DNA of 27,849 bases, from positions 1 through 27,849 of the forward strand of contig JAISNB010000063.1 of assembly GCA_031276435.1 (NCBI GenBank), in the 5' to 3' direction. Source of the DNA: Burkholderiaceae bacterium. GTDB lineage: Bacteria > Pseudomonadota > Gammaproteobacteria > Burkholderiales > Burkholderiaceae_C. The notes under the pieces were generated by a model that was given only the letters and a program-made list of their open reading frames with translations, did no database searches and was not told the origin of the DNA. Positions 1 to 7,327 of the stretch are shown piece by piece (positions within the stretch are counted from its first letter, which is position 1; each line of letters opens with the position of its first letter). Position numbers and translations under genes: made by a program.

Positions 1-2
1 TG

Positions 3-332
3 GACATCCGTTCATTTTTAATCTGCGCCCCTCTTATGATGGGGGTCTATTTCACTTTAGGCAGCATGGTGCGTGATTCATGTGTTGCATTTGGGAGCAC
101 TGAATGGCACGCTCCATCCCGCATAAGAAGATACGGTATGAAAGTTGCAATCATAATTGCTTGCCTATGGGCTGAAGTAATTGTGATGATTTTCATGGAT
201 ATTAAGGGAAGTGAAGCGTTATTACGTGCCCTTTTAATGCTGTTTCCTTTTGGTTTCGTTGCTGGAATTTTTATAAAATTCAGGAATTTCAGTTGGTGGC
301 GCAATTGCCGGTTTTCCAGGTGGTTTTATTGA
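3..332 (+). CDS. Small three-helix membrane protein, cassette copy 1 (5' partial)
   Basis: The reading frame is open to the window edge, so the N-terminus is missing. The first ATG inside the window is at 36, but similarity to the second copy (647-1000) starts upstream of it, so I take the frame from base 3. Three hydrophobic stretches are visible, around residues 4-20, 45-62 and 70-88, separated by a basic segment containing TEWHAPSRIRR that is almost identical in both copies. The tail is aromatic and basic (SWWRNCRF). I do not recognise the family. It is followed 24 bases later by a glycine-rich protein, and the pair is repeated downstream. That arrangement would fit an immunity or accessory membrane protein, but this is inference from layout only. 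Confidence 0.5.
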   Translation, partial: DIRSFLICAPLMMGVYFTLGSMVRDSCVAFGSTEWHAPSRIRRYGMKVAIIIACLWAEVIVMIFMDIKGSEALLRALLMLFPFGFVAGIFIKFRNFSWWRNCRFSRWFY

Positions 333-356
333 TTGTTGCAGCCCAGAGGAACTAAA

Positions 357-659
357 TTGAGCGGATCGCCCATTACGGATGATTTGGTCGTGGAGTCTGC
401 CATTGACATAGTCAGTGGTCTAGCCGGTGGCGCGGCCGGGGGGGTCGCCGGAAATCTCGCTGGATTGCACTTGGGAGCCTTGAGAGGAGTACGAAACAAA
501 GGCATGGGCGTGGCGGACGCCCTGGCGCGTGGCGATAGAATCGGATCAGGAACTGGAATAGGGATCGGGACAGGGGCCGGGACAGGAACCGGCGCGCTGC
601 TGGATATGGCGATCCAAGCATTTTTCCCAACGGATCAGGAGTGCGAATGCCCTCGATAG
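357..659 (+). CDS. Glycine-rich (glycine-zipper-like) small protein, cassette copy 1
   Basis: The protein is about 100 aa. I place the start at TTG 357 because AGAGGA lies 7 bases upstream; the same frame is open to a TTG at 333. It begins SGSPITDDLVVESAIDIVSG, followed by a glycine/alanine run typical of membrane-inserting glycine zippers, a mixed central part (RNKGMGVADALARGDRIGSG), a Gly-Thr repeat, and a C-terminal DQECECPR with two cysteines. The glycine run is encoded through a 7-G tract near 428-434. The end overlaps the start of the next membrane-protein gene (ATG 647), which suggests translational coupling. I do not recognise the family. Pore-like effectors and structural membrane peptides both look like this, so no function is assigned. 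Confidence 0.5.
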   Translation: MSGSPITDDLVVESAIDIVSGLAGGAAGGVAGNLAGLHLGALRGVRNKGMGVADALARGDRIGSGTGIGIGTGAGTGTGALLDMAIQAFFPTDQECECPR

Positions 660-1000
660 AATGCTTGAACATCTATTACTTTTTGTTCTGCCCCCCTCTT
701 ATTCTGGGCTGCTGGTTCACTTTCGGCAGCTTCTTGCGTGATTCATGGTTTGTGCCGAGCACTGAATGGCACGCTCCATCCCGCATAAGAAGACACGGTA
801 TGAAAGTTGCAATTATGGGCGTTTTCCTATTTGCGGAAATCGCTATAGCTGATTACATTGGTATTTTAGAGTCATGCAATGAAGCGCGATCAGATATTTC
901 TTTAATGCTGTTTCCTTTGGGTTTTATTGCTGGAATTTTTATAAAATTCAGGAATTTCAGTTGGTGGCGCAATTGCCGGTTTTCCAAGCGGTTTTATTGA
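647..1000 (+). CDS. Small three-helix membrane protein, cassette copy 2
   Basis: The protein is 117 aa. ATG 647 is preceded by AGGAG at 637-641 and overlaps the end of the upstream glycine-rich gene; a GTG at 641 is in frame but sits on the Shine-Dalgarno sequence. Hydrophobic segments are at about residues 9-30, 50-70 and 82-100. The segment TEWHAPSRIRRHGMKVAI and the tail GIFIKFRNFSWWRNCRF match the upstream copy almost residue for residue, while the helix between them has diverged (about 30 residues with several substitutions and a small insertion). This pattern of conserved ends and a variable middle suggests an older duplication or selection on the middle part. The family is not recognised. 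Confidence 0.55.
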   Translation: MPSIECLNIYYFLFCPPLILGCWFTFGSFLRDSWFVPSTEWHAPSRIRRHGMKVAIMGVFLFAEIAIADYIGILESCNEARSDISLMLFPLGFIAGIFIKFRNFSWWRNCRFSKRFY

Positions 1001-1024
1001 TTGTTGCACCCCAGAGGAACTAAA

Positions 1025-1330
1025 TTGAGCGGATCGCCCATTACGGATGATTTGGTCGTGGAGTCTGCCATTGACATAGTCAGTGGTCTAGCCGGTGGCG
1101 CGGCCGGGGGGGGGGTCGCTGGAAATCTCGCTGGATTGCACTTGGGAGCCTTGAGAGGAGTACGAAACAAAGGCATGGGCGTGGCGGACGCCCTGGCGCG
1201 TGGCGATAGAATCGGATCAGGAACTGGAATAGGGGTCCGAGCAGTAACCGAAGCAGGTACCGGAGCGCTGCTGGATATGGCGATCCAAGCGTTTTACCCC
1301 ACGAATCAGGAGTGCGAATGCCCTCGATAG
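1025..1330 (+). CDS. Glycine-rich (glycine-zipper-like) small protein, cassette copy 2
   Basis: This second copy of the glycine-rich protein (101 aa) uses the same TTG start context, with AGAGGA upstream. It differs from copy 1 by one extra glycine, because the poly-G tract at about 1106-1115 has 10 Gs instead of 7. The Gly-Thr repeat is also replaced by a short variant (GIGVRAVTEAGTG). The ends SGSPITDDLVVES and ECECPR are unchanged. The G tract sits inside the coding sequence, so any slippage not a multiple of three would shift the frame. The following ATG at 1318 repeats the cassette junction, but the third cassette is broken after about 28 bases. Confidence 0.5.
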   Translation: MSGSPITDDLVVESAIDIVSGLAGGAAGGGVAGNLAGLHLGALRGVRNKGMGVADALARGDRIGSGTGIGVRAVTEAGTGALLDMAIQAFYPTNQECECPR

Positions 1331-1361
1331 AATGCTTGAACATCTCCCCTGGACACGCAAA

Positions 1362-1956
1362 ATGAGTGAACCTGAAATGCTGCCCGCCCGAAGCGCCCGA
1401 AGCCCCACCGCCCCCAGCCGGCTGCCGGGTCGCGCAGCCTTGCGAGCAGCCCTGAGCGCATTTGTCCTGCGTTTGCCACTGTCTGGCCTGTGCTGAAGGG
1501 TTAGACAAAATCAGCGTCAGCATTCCAAATGGGGCGGTAACCATTCGTGCGGTGGATATGGAGATAGGGTTGAGCATGGCATTTGGAGGCGCGCATCTGG
1601 GCAGGAACGCACTGTACCAAAGTCATGGTAATTTGTTGAAAGGCTTACGTCGCCTGGTTTACGAAGATCGCAGCACATGGAGCAAAGCGGCAGGCGGAGA
1701 TAAAGTGTGGCTGAATGCAAACAACCAGAGCCTACACCACATGCCCATCTCGGCAAGGTTCAACAGATGGATGAATGGTGCGGGGATTTCGAGATATGTG
1801 GAGTGGGGATTTCGCGGCACCGTATCAGGCATTTATGGCGCGCCGATTCTTGTCTATGACGACCACCCAGGAGTCAAGCCGGATGGTTTCTCAAGAAGCG
1901 CCGCCCCGGCAAGCGTCATGGTCATCATGAATGCCGGGACGGTGGATCGGGATTGA
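1362..1956 (+). pseudogene. Decayed Cys-rich ORF downstream of the cassette array
   Basis: A frame from ATG 1362 begins SEPEMLP. After a one-base shift it continues as a Pro/Cys-rich segment (PPEAPEAPPPPAGC, then CEQP), then meets TGA at 1453-1455, then continues in the same frame as AHLSCVCHCLAC and runs openly to 1956. The longest uninterrupted piece is 1462-1956 (TTG start, 164 aa). The downstream part carries SVSIPNGAVTIRAVDMEIG and a C-terminal region rich in Trp, Tyr and Gly (ISRYVEWGFRGTVSGIYGA). I do not recognise it. The Cys clusters and position after the cassettes resemble the variable ends of polymorphic-toxin loci, but there is no diagnostic motif. Whether the 495-base piece is still translated cannot be judged. 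Confidence 0.4.
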
Positions 1957-1964
1957 TTGGTGCT

Positions 1965-3314
1965 TTATTGCGCGCGCACCCTGAAATGCATGGCGGCCAA
2001 ACCGGACAGCAACAATGCCAGTAGCAGCAACAATGGATTTGAAAGACTCGGAATAGCCGTTTGCGAAAACCCGGACAATACAAGAAGGCGATGAGGCGCA
2101 CTGACGTAGGCAGACCAGTATGGAGTATTGTAGGTTGTGTCGATGTAGTAAATACCAGGCTGGTTTGCTGTTACGGGAATGGTGATGTCGCAAGAGCCTG
2201 CTGTGGACGTGAATTCTACGCGCAACTGTTCAAGCGTACTATTGGTGGGTGCGGTATGGGTGAAGGTCATGTTGGGGCAGGTGGATTCTGGATTGCCTGA
2301 TTGTTGCAGCCCCGGAGTGAATTCATATTCAAGCACCCGGTTGGAAACGGCAGTGGGCGAGTCAACACGGATGGTCAAAAAAGCCGTCTGCCCGGGTAGA
2401 ATAACGCTGGATTCAAGCGATGCACTCCCGTTTGCCTGGCCTGCCTGTGGCGCTTGTACTGTGAACATGGGCCCAGGCGATCCTTCAATCAAGTCATAGT
2501 CAGGCGTTGAAAAATAGGCATAATAATAATCTTCCGCACTTGTCGTAACATCAAAAATGATTTTGCACGTATAAGGGCTGGTGCTTGTGGCGGCATGCAA
2601 GGTCAGGTTGCTGACGGTCAGTATGTTGCTGGATACATTTGTTGTGACGCCAGCCGGGCAGGTGCTGGATGATGGCGTTGATGACAGTGTCAAACCTGGA
2701 TAAAAATCGTATGAATACGTGCCATTCTGGAAAGCGCTTTTCTTGCTGTTGAACAGGGTCATTTCAAACTGATTCGTTCCAGGTGCGCTCAGCGTTGATG
2801 GATTGAATTTGGCATCTACTACGACAGCAGGGGTCACGTTGTAGCTCACCACAGGATACAAAGTACTGGACAATGCAACGCTTGATGAGGTATCATCAAA
2901 ATAGAAGTAATATTCTCCGGCATGAGTGCCTTGTACGGATAATACAATCTGGCAGGTGGCGGGCGTGGACGCAGAGGGCGCGGCAGGCAGGGAAATTGAG
3001 TTCAAGTCCAGTTCTCCGTATGGGGATGCCGAGATGACGGGAGAGCCGCAGGTGCTGGAGGTGATTGATACGGGATCGAGGGTATTTTGGTAGTATTTAA
3101 TGTACTGACCGCTCAATGGCAGGGTGCTCTGGTTTTGCAGCGTAATGGTGAAGTGCGTGGATTCTCCCACATTGATCAGGGCTGGCCTGAACGCATGGGA
3201 GATGACTGATGCGTTGTTGGCCTGGGCAAACGCCGCGCTGGTGATGAACAGGCAGCAAAAGCAAAGGAACCGGATCGGGAAGCCCGGTTCAGAGGGGCGG
3301 CTGGCTGAAGTCAT
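1965..3314 (-). CDS. Secreted three-domain repeat protein with IPTL-CTERM-like tail
   Basis: The protein is 449 aa. The start at 3314 was chosen over the longer frame (to 3365) because GGAGGA lies 7 bases upstream and a signal peptide follows (hydrophobic FLCFCCLFITSAAFAQA, cleavage near AFA-QA). The mature part holds three related domains of about 110-130 residues. Each opens with a Pro-Gly segment such as FNPSTLSAPGTNQFEMTL, has paired cysteines, and ends with a beta-strand like GEYYFYFD or GIYYIDT. This resembles DUF11/DUF7933-type beta-sandwich repeats of surface proteins. The C-terminus is AIPSLSNPLL, a hydrophobic helix, then HFRVRAQ, matching the layout of the IPTL-CTERM sorting signal although the usual W-G after IPTL is absent. 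Families with this tail are exported and processed by an exosortase. Its base composition looks more AT-rich than the core genes. Confidence 0.85.
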   Translation of the reverse strand: MTSASRPSEPGFPIRFLCFCCLFITSAAFAQANNASVISHAFRPALINVGESTHFTITLQNQSTLPLSGQYIKYYQNTLDPVSITSSTCGSPVISASPYGELDLNSISLPAAPSASTPATCQIVLSVQGTHAGEYYFYFDDTSSSVALSSTLYPVVSYNVTPAVVVDAKFNPSTLSAPGTNQFEMTLFNSKKSAFQNGTYSYDFYPGLTLSSTPSSSTCPAGVTTNVSSNILTVSNLTLHAATSTSPYTCKIIFDVTTSAEDYYYAYFSTPDYDLIEGSPGPMFTVQAPQAGQANGSASLESSVILPGQTAFLTIRVDSPTAVSNRVLEYEFTPGLQQSGNPESTCPNMTFTHTAPTNSTLEQLRVEFTSTAGSCDITIPVTANQPGIYYIDTTYNTPYWSAYVSAPHRLLVLSGFSQTAIPSLSNPLLLLLALLLSGLAAMHFRVRAQ

Positions 3315-4481
3315 GGGGATCTCCTCCGGTTGATGCGCTGAAGTGTTGGAAACAATGGATGCCATTGTGCATCAGCCGCGCGCACTTGTCCAGTGGGTGT
3401 TTTAACTCATTCGCGCCACTCTATTGATGGCCGTGCTGAGCGGGTCAGGCGGCGCGCGGTTTGCGAGCAAGCCGCAAGTGCCGGTAGAAGGCATGGCTGA
3501 AGCCGTCATGGCGACAGGCAAAGGTTGTGGGAGTGCCCAGACTGTGCGAGGTGCTTGACACACAAGAGCTGGTGACTTTAGGCCAAGCCTGTTTTCAGGT
3601 GCGGCGTGACATCATGGCGGAGACTCGGCACTTGACGACTGCTGCCGGAGGGCGCGTGCTGTGCATGGTTTTCTCCTGTGCCAGAGCGGCTGCCTGACGG
3701 GGCTGACCGCTTGATCTTGCGCAGTTGATTGCTTCAGGCCGAGGGGGCAAATGGATGGCGGCTTTCTTTGTATCGCGCGCTGTTCGTCAGGCTGCTTGAA
3801 GGCACTTGCCCGGGCAGGCGCGCGGCTTGTCGTTGGATGTGTTGACCATGGGCTGGATGGCAAGCGGGCCAGCGTTTGTTGTTTCATCGCAAAACGGTAT
3901 GCCAGCCAAGGTCAGCGAGAAGGTTTGCCAAGCCATTGGCGCGGTTTGCTGAAAGCAGCGCGCAGGCGCGCACGCGAGATGCGAATGCCGCCCCGCGCGC
4001 GATCATCAAGAGTGCGTTGACGCACACAGTCCGGTGGATCGCAAGGGCTTGCTCGACGGCCAAGCACTAAGGAGCGGCAGTGGGTCTTGATGGGCTGCTG
4101 CTTGCTGGCAGATGTTGCGCGCGCAGACTTTGCCTGCTCTGCGGGCTTTCTTCGCACAGCTTTCGAGACCTTGAACGGGTTTTGGGCGCTTCTTTCATTT
4201 TCAGGCATGCGACTTGCATGGAAGGTAATACAAGCCGCATGAGTAGCCGTGATTCCATTTGAGTTCTACGCGAAATCGATGTGTATCACGCCGCGTTCTG
4301 ATTCTGGGTAACAGTACAGAGGCGTGATTCTGGATGCTCAGTCGCACAAGCCAATCGGTGGTGCCGACCAGGCATGACGAATACATTGCAATTCATGCAA
4401 GACCCACCCCATAGCAAGCCCGCAAAACACCGTGCAAATGGGAGCAAGCGGTGCAAGGGCTTGATGCCAGGAGATAATTTC
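3315..4481. other. 1.17-kb stretch without a supported gene
   Basis: No frame here has a convincing start, ribosome binding site and family. The longest open frames (about 90-98 codons on both strands, for example minus 3912-4208) overlap each other and show skewed Arg/Ser/Pro composition typical of GC-rich non-coding DNA. The right end (4386-4400) holds a short inverted repeat, TTGCA-N5-TGCAA, upstream of the ICE gene at 4482, which could be an operator. The left end should contain the promoter of the minus-strand secreted protein. This stretch probably contains the lost left border of the ICE remnant, but no att site or tRNA end is visible. Confidence 0.5.
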
Positions 4482-5228
4482 ATGCATGATAATCCGCCAT
4501 TGTCAAAGATTTTCTACCGCCCCATTGAGGCCGCCATCCGCTGGGCCGGGATTTTGCGGTACAAGAAGGAAATCATATCCGCCATGCCCCAGCCGTGGCA
4601 GTTGCCGGAGAAACTGGACTGCCCCAGGTGGTCGGAATTTCGCCTTTGCATGGAGCGCATTTACGACGCCATTCTCAACGGGGAGCTTCCTTATGGGCAA
4701 AATGGAATCACGTTAAACCACCCGTCACTGTGGAGGTGTCCAGATCTGACCGTGCGCCATGTGGATTTGAAGCGGTGGATGCGCGAGCACTATCCTGAGC
4801 AGCGTCCTGCCTTTCTTTTCAGTCACGCTGAACGCATTGCGCATCCGGTTATCACGCTGGAAGTCGGCCAGGCCATGCTCATTGAACGCCGGGCCTTGAA
4901 AGCAGAACTGGAGCAGTGCCGACGCAATTTGCAGGCCTTGCAGGAGCAGCATGATGGACTGCGCAAACAGTCCGAGAGTATCCCGGCTTGCGCGCAATGC
5001 CCCATCAGTGACCGTGCTGAATCCACCTACCTGAACATCATCGGCGGCATGCTCGATTTGATGCTTGGGCAATCGCCCTCTGGCGTTGCGTATTCAAGGT
5101 TCAGAACCCAGGAAGCCATCGTCAGTGCCTTGATTGCCCATCATGGCAGCGCCATGGGGATCGCGGAACGAACCTTGAACGGGAAGTTCGCCAGCGCAAG
5201 GAAGAAGTTGCGTAGCATGAATTGCTGA
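4482..5228 (+). CDS. Conserved ICE protein of the alpA-parA region
   Basis: The protein is 248 aa. The start at ATG 4482 has GGAG 8 bases upstream; the frame could extend to 4374 but without a ribosome site. It begins with a block recalled from ICEclc/PFGI-1-type elements (FYRPIEAAIRWAGILRY), followed by CMERIYDAILNGELPYG and HVDLKRWMREHYPEQRPAFL. A predicted coiled coil lies at about residues 135-175 (ALKAELEQCRRNLQALQEQH). The C-terminal block STYLNIIGGMLDLMLGQSPSG, then SRFRTQEAIVSALIAHH, resembles a small DNA-binding fold. Proteins of this type sit at the left end of the ICE maintenance module just before alpA, as here. Some databases label them with unrelated names; the real role is unknown, probably regulatory. 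Confidence 0.8.
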   Translation: MHDNPPLSKIFYRPIEAAIRWAGILRYKKEIISAMPQPWQLPEKLDCPRWSEFRLCMERIYDAILNGELPYGQNGITLNHPSLWRCPDLTVRHVDLKRWMREHYPEQRPAFLFSHAERIAHPVITLEVGQAMLIERRALKAELEQCRRNLQALQEQHDGLRKQSESIPACAQCPISDRAESTYLNIIGGMLDLMLGQSPSGVAYSRFRTQEAIVSALIAHHGSAMGIAERTLNGKFASARKKLRSMNC

Positions 5229-5347
5229 TCGAGTCCAGCTTGTATGTGCAGCCGCGGAAACTGCATTTGCAATGGATTTCTTGCGACCGTGCCTATTGAA
5301 TAGCGGTCATGCCAATAACCGCCACTGAGCGTTAAGGAGTGACCATC

Positions 5348-5560
5348 ATGTCGCAAACGCCTTCTTTGCTGCCTGGAGAACGCCGCATCCTGCGTCTCGA
5401 TGAGGTTGAGGCCAAATCCGGATTCAAGCGCGCGCACATCTACAGTTTGATGAGAAAAGGCCAGTTCCCCCAGGCTCTGCGCCTTGGTGTACGTGCTGTC
5501 GGCTGGGACTCATCCGAGATCGACCGCTGGATCGGCGAGCGCATCAGGAGCCGGGCTTGA
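5348..5560 (+). CDS. alpA: AlpA-family DNA-binding regulator
   Basis: The protein is 70 aa. ATG 5348 lies 8 bases after AAGGAG; a GTG at 5339 in the same frame overlaps that site and is not preferred. The sequence is a compact MerR/AlpA-like winged helix: ILRLDEVEAKSGFKRAHIYSLMRKGQFP places the helix-turn-helix at about residues 15-38, followed by the wing LGVRAVGWDSSEIDRWIGER that is diagnostic for AlpA. AlpA proteins are small activators or excision regulators of prophages and ICEs. It lies 120 bases after the upstream ICE gene and about 40 bases before the parA remnant, the usual alpA-parA order of this ICE family. It appears intact. Confidence 0.93.
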   Translation: MSQTPSLLPGERRILRLDEVEAKSGFKRAHIYSLMRKGQFPQALRLGVRAVGWDSSEIDRWIGERIRSRA

Positions 5561-5602
5561 CCCTTCTGTCCTCTGAATTTCAAGCCATCACGAGGAGAGC
5601 AC

Positions 5603-5734
5603 ATGATGCGCGTCGTATCCATCATTTCCACCAAGGGCGGCGTTGGCAAGACCACATCGTCGCCAAAACCGAGCAGGCCATTGTGGTCAAAACCGGGCGT
5701 GCGACGTTTGCCGTACTCAACCGCAATCTGGTGA
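5603..5734 (+). pseudogene. parA: Truncated ParA partition ATPase (Walker A only)
   Basis: ATG 5603 follows GAGGAG and starts MMRVVSIISTKGGVGKTT, the deviant Walker A motif that opens ParA/Soj ATPases. Immediately after the second Thr the similarity stops, and the frame ends after 43 codons at 5734. ParA proteins of this ICE family are several times longer, so nearly the whole gene is gone. The break joins this stub to the interior of another ICE gene (from about 5668). Genes normally found between parA and STY4534 in these elements, such as dnaB and parB, are missing, which is consistent with one large deletion. Confidence 0.85.
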
Positions 5735-6305
5735 CGGAAGACCCCGAAGAAGGTGTCAAAATGCGGGTCAATCCCTATGTGTCCGGCGCCGTTTCGACGG
5801 ACTTCGCGCGGATACCCCCGAGGAACACACCCGAGTGTCGCTGGACGGTACGCCATACACGATGAAGACGCACATTCTCGGATCGGCGCCAGCGAAGCTG
5901 CCAGTGCCGAAGCCGCAGTGCCCGCAGTTGCGCGATCTCGTCGATCAGTTGGAGCACTTGCCCGCTCCCGACGGTTTCCGGCGCATCACCCACCTTCTGG
6001 TGGATGCTGGCGCCAAGGACTTTGCCTGGGTCGATCCGCTGCCAGGCGACATCATCAAAACGCCACCGGAGATCAGTTTTACCGTCTCCACGGAAAAATT
6101 CCAGGGCCGCGTTACGGTGCGCTATGGCCGTGCCTATGACCTTTATGCCGTGGAATTGCGCCGTGGCGATGAACTGATCCAGCGCGAGGAGGAGGTGTAT
6201 TTCGACGATCTCGGAAAAACGCTGGAACACCTGATCGACGACGGCCGCTGGCGAAAGATACAGGTGGAAATCCTGTCGGGCCGCCGCAAGTCGACTCACC
6301 ACTGA
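5668..6305 (+). pseudogene. ICE-associated conserved hypothetical, 5'-truncated and frameshifted
   Basis: Similarity to ICE proteins as I remember them starts at TEQAIVVKTGRATFAVLNRN in one frame and moves after VNPY to another frame, continuing RRRFDGLRADTPEEHTRVS. The shift is explained by an extra TG at about 5779-5783 (ATGTGTCC where ATGTCC would keep frame). The rest is intact to TGA 6305, including THILGSAPAKLPVP, GFRRITHLLVDAG, DFAWVDPLPGDIIKTPP and VYFDDLGKTLEHLIDDG. The N-terminus was lost in the deletion that truncated parA. An ATG at 5862 could still give a 147-aa product. The family has no function I can name. Confidence 0.65.
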
Positions 6306-6333
6306 CACAGCCAAGCCAGCCCTCCTGCTTTCA

Positions 6334-6371
6334 GGCAGCTTCCCGTCACATCGGCGGGAAGCTGCCGTTTT
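6334..6371 (+). terminator. Hairpin followed by T-tract after the frameshifted ICE gene
   Basis: A perfect 12-bp stem (GGCAGCTTCCCG at 6334-6345 with its complement at 6355-6366), a 9-base loop and GTTTTC follow the stop at 6305. A GGAG and an ATG at 6391 lie just after it, so it may be the leader of a gene that is now lost. Confidence 0.7.
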
Positions 6372-6470
6372 CAATGACCGGAGATCAGGCATGTGGCAGT
6401 TTCAAAGGCGCCAGCCTGCGTCCCGTGTTGGCGAAGGCCATTGCCTGCAAAGGCCGTTCTGTACCAGCCA

Positions 6471-6883
6471 CTACCGCTGGATTTTCGCCTCAAAGGGGTT
6501 GAATACTTCCGCGCCGAACTGCAAGAAATCTGCCACATTGCGGACCACGACGATCAAGTGGTGCCGGATGGCCGTGGCTGCGATCATGGCGTCCTCGCAA
6601 AGAATGTCCAAGCGGTGGTGCATCAAGCGCGCCCAAATGGCGAAACGCGTCGGCATCCATGGCCAGCACGTTGCACGAGACGGCTACCTGGTCGGCCCAG
6701 CGTTCAATCTCGACGGGGCCTTGTGCACGCAGGTGAGTTCGATGCCGACCTGTATCTTGCCCAGACTCACGGCGGAAATGCGCAGATCGCCGCTTGGCAC
6801 GGATTGGAGCCAGACCAGCACCGCGCCCCGTGCGGTTTGGGACGGCGCAATTCAGAGATAACGTTGGTGTCCAGCAAATACAT
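6471..6883 (-). pseudogene. vapC: VapC/StbB-type PIN-domain toxin, multiply frameshifted
   Basis: On the minus strand, ATG 6883 opens MYLLDTNVISELRRPKPHGA, the classic VapC/StbB N-terminus with the first catalytic Asp in LLDTN. One shift later the frame gives VLVWLQSVPSGDLRISAVSL then GKIQVGIELT; another gives VEIERWADQVAVSCNVLAMD; a last one gives HRLDILCEDAMIAATAIRHH and VVVRNVADFLQFGAEVFNPF to TAG 6473. In this family the second block normally reads LGEIQ; here the acidic residue is Lys, so a catalytic position is also lost. At least three frameshifts make the toxin inactive. It lies opposite to all ICE genes, inside the gap left by missing genes, so it was probably a later insertion. Confidence 0.8.
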
Positions 6884-6908
6884 GGCTCAGACGCTTTGTC
6901 GGGCGAAT

Positions 6909-7145
6909 TCAGCCTAGCGCCTCGACACGGCAGCGCCGCACCTTGCCCTGCTCATGCGAGCGTTGCGGGGTCAGTTGTTTGACACGCGCCTGTCCGGACA
7001 ACAGCAATTGCTTGAGGGAAGGCAAGGCCGCGGACTGCATTTGCCGCCACTGGGAAAGTGGCGCCGAAACAGCACGCAATGCGGATGTGCGCCAATGCCG
7101 ATTTCCGATGGCTAGCGCGTCGCACGGGTGCCACGCTACAGCCAT
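6909..7145 (-). CDS. Possible antitoxin partner of the dead VapC
   Basis: A 78-codon frame from ATG 7145 ends 25 bases before the vapC start on the same strand, the usual antitoxin-toxin order. The protein ends APLSQWRQMQSAALPSLKQL, then SGQARVKQLTPQR. It shows no clear AbrB, Phd or ribbon-helix-helix signature, although the PSLKQLLL...LTPQR part resembles C-termini I associate loosely with StbB partners. The N-terminal half may itself be shifted. The assignment rests mainly on position. Confidence 0.35.
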   Translation of the reverse strand: MAVAWHPCDALAIGNRHWRTSALRAVSAPLSQWRQMQSAALPSLKQLLLSGQARVKQLTPQRSHEQGKVRRCRVEALG

Positions 7146-7327
7146 GTTCTGCTGACCCCGGTCGGCAACATGCCCGGATAGCCACGGTCTTCAAGGCTAT
7201 GGCGCGGTTTGGGCCGCGTTGACCACCCCCAGTTCGCACCGGCATCCACGCGCGAACGGTCATCGGTTTCCGGTGGCGATGCCAGCCCATCTGTTTCATC
7301 AACCCATGCGGAGGTTGCACATCTTTT

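Larger units (their letters stand above)
1..1345 (+). repeat. Tandem cassette duplication, unit about 665-671 bp
   Basis: Positions 51 and 716, 357 and 1025, and 647 and 1318 are equivalent points of the same unit. Two units are present (the first cut by the window edge). A third begins at 1318 with the same start (ATG CCC TCG ATA GAA TGC) but diverges at about 1346. The array may continue upstream of the window. Confidence 0.8.

Noticed and set aside
3912..4208. Minus-strand frame of 98 codons starting MPENERSAQNPFKVSKAVRR
   Set aside because: The Lys/Ala-rich start is suggestive of a small basic protein, but there is no ribosome site or family, and the second half is Arg/Cys shadow.
3315..4481. 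Integrase, tRNA or att site marking the left ICE border
   Set aside because: None could be recognised by reading; the border may have been deleted.
6391..6917. Plus-strand frames opposite the vapC remnant
   Set aside because: Two overlapping plus frames are shadows of the antisense toxin gene. Only the first few codons after ATG 6391 may belong to a lost ICE gene.
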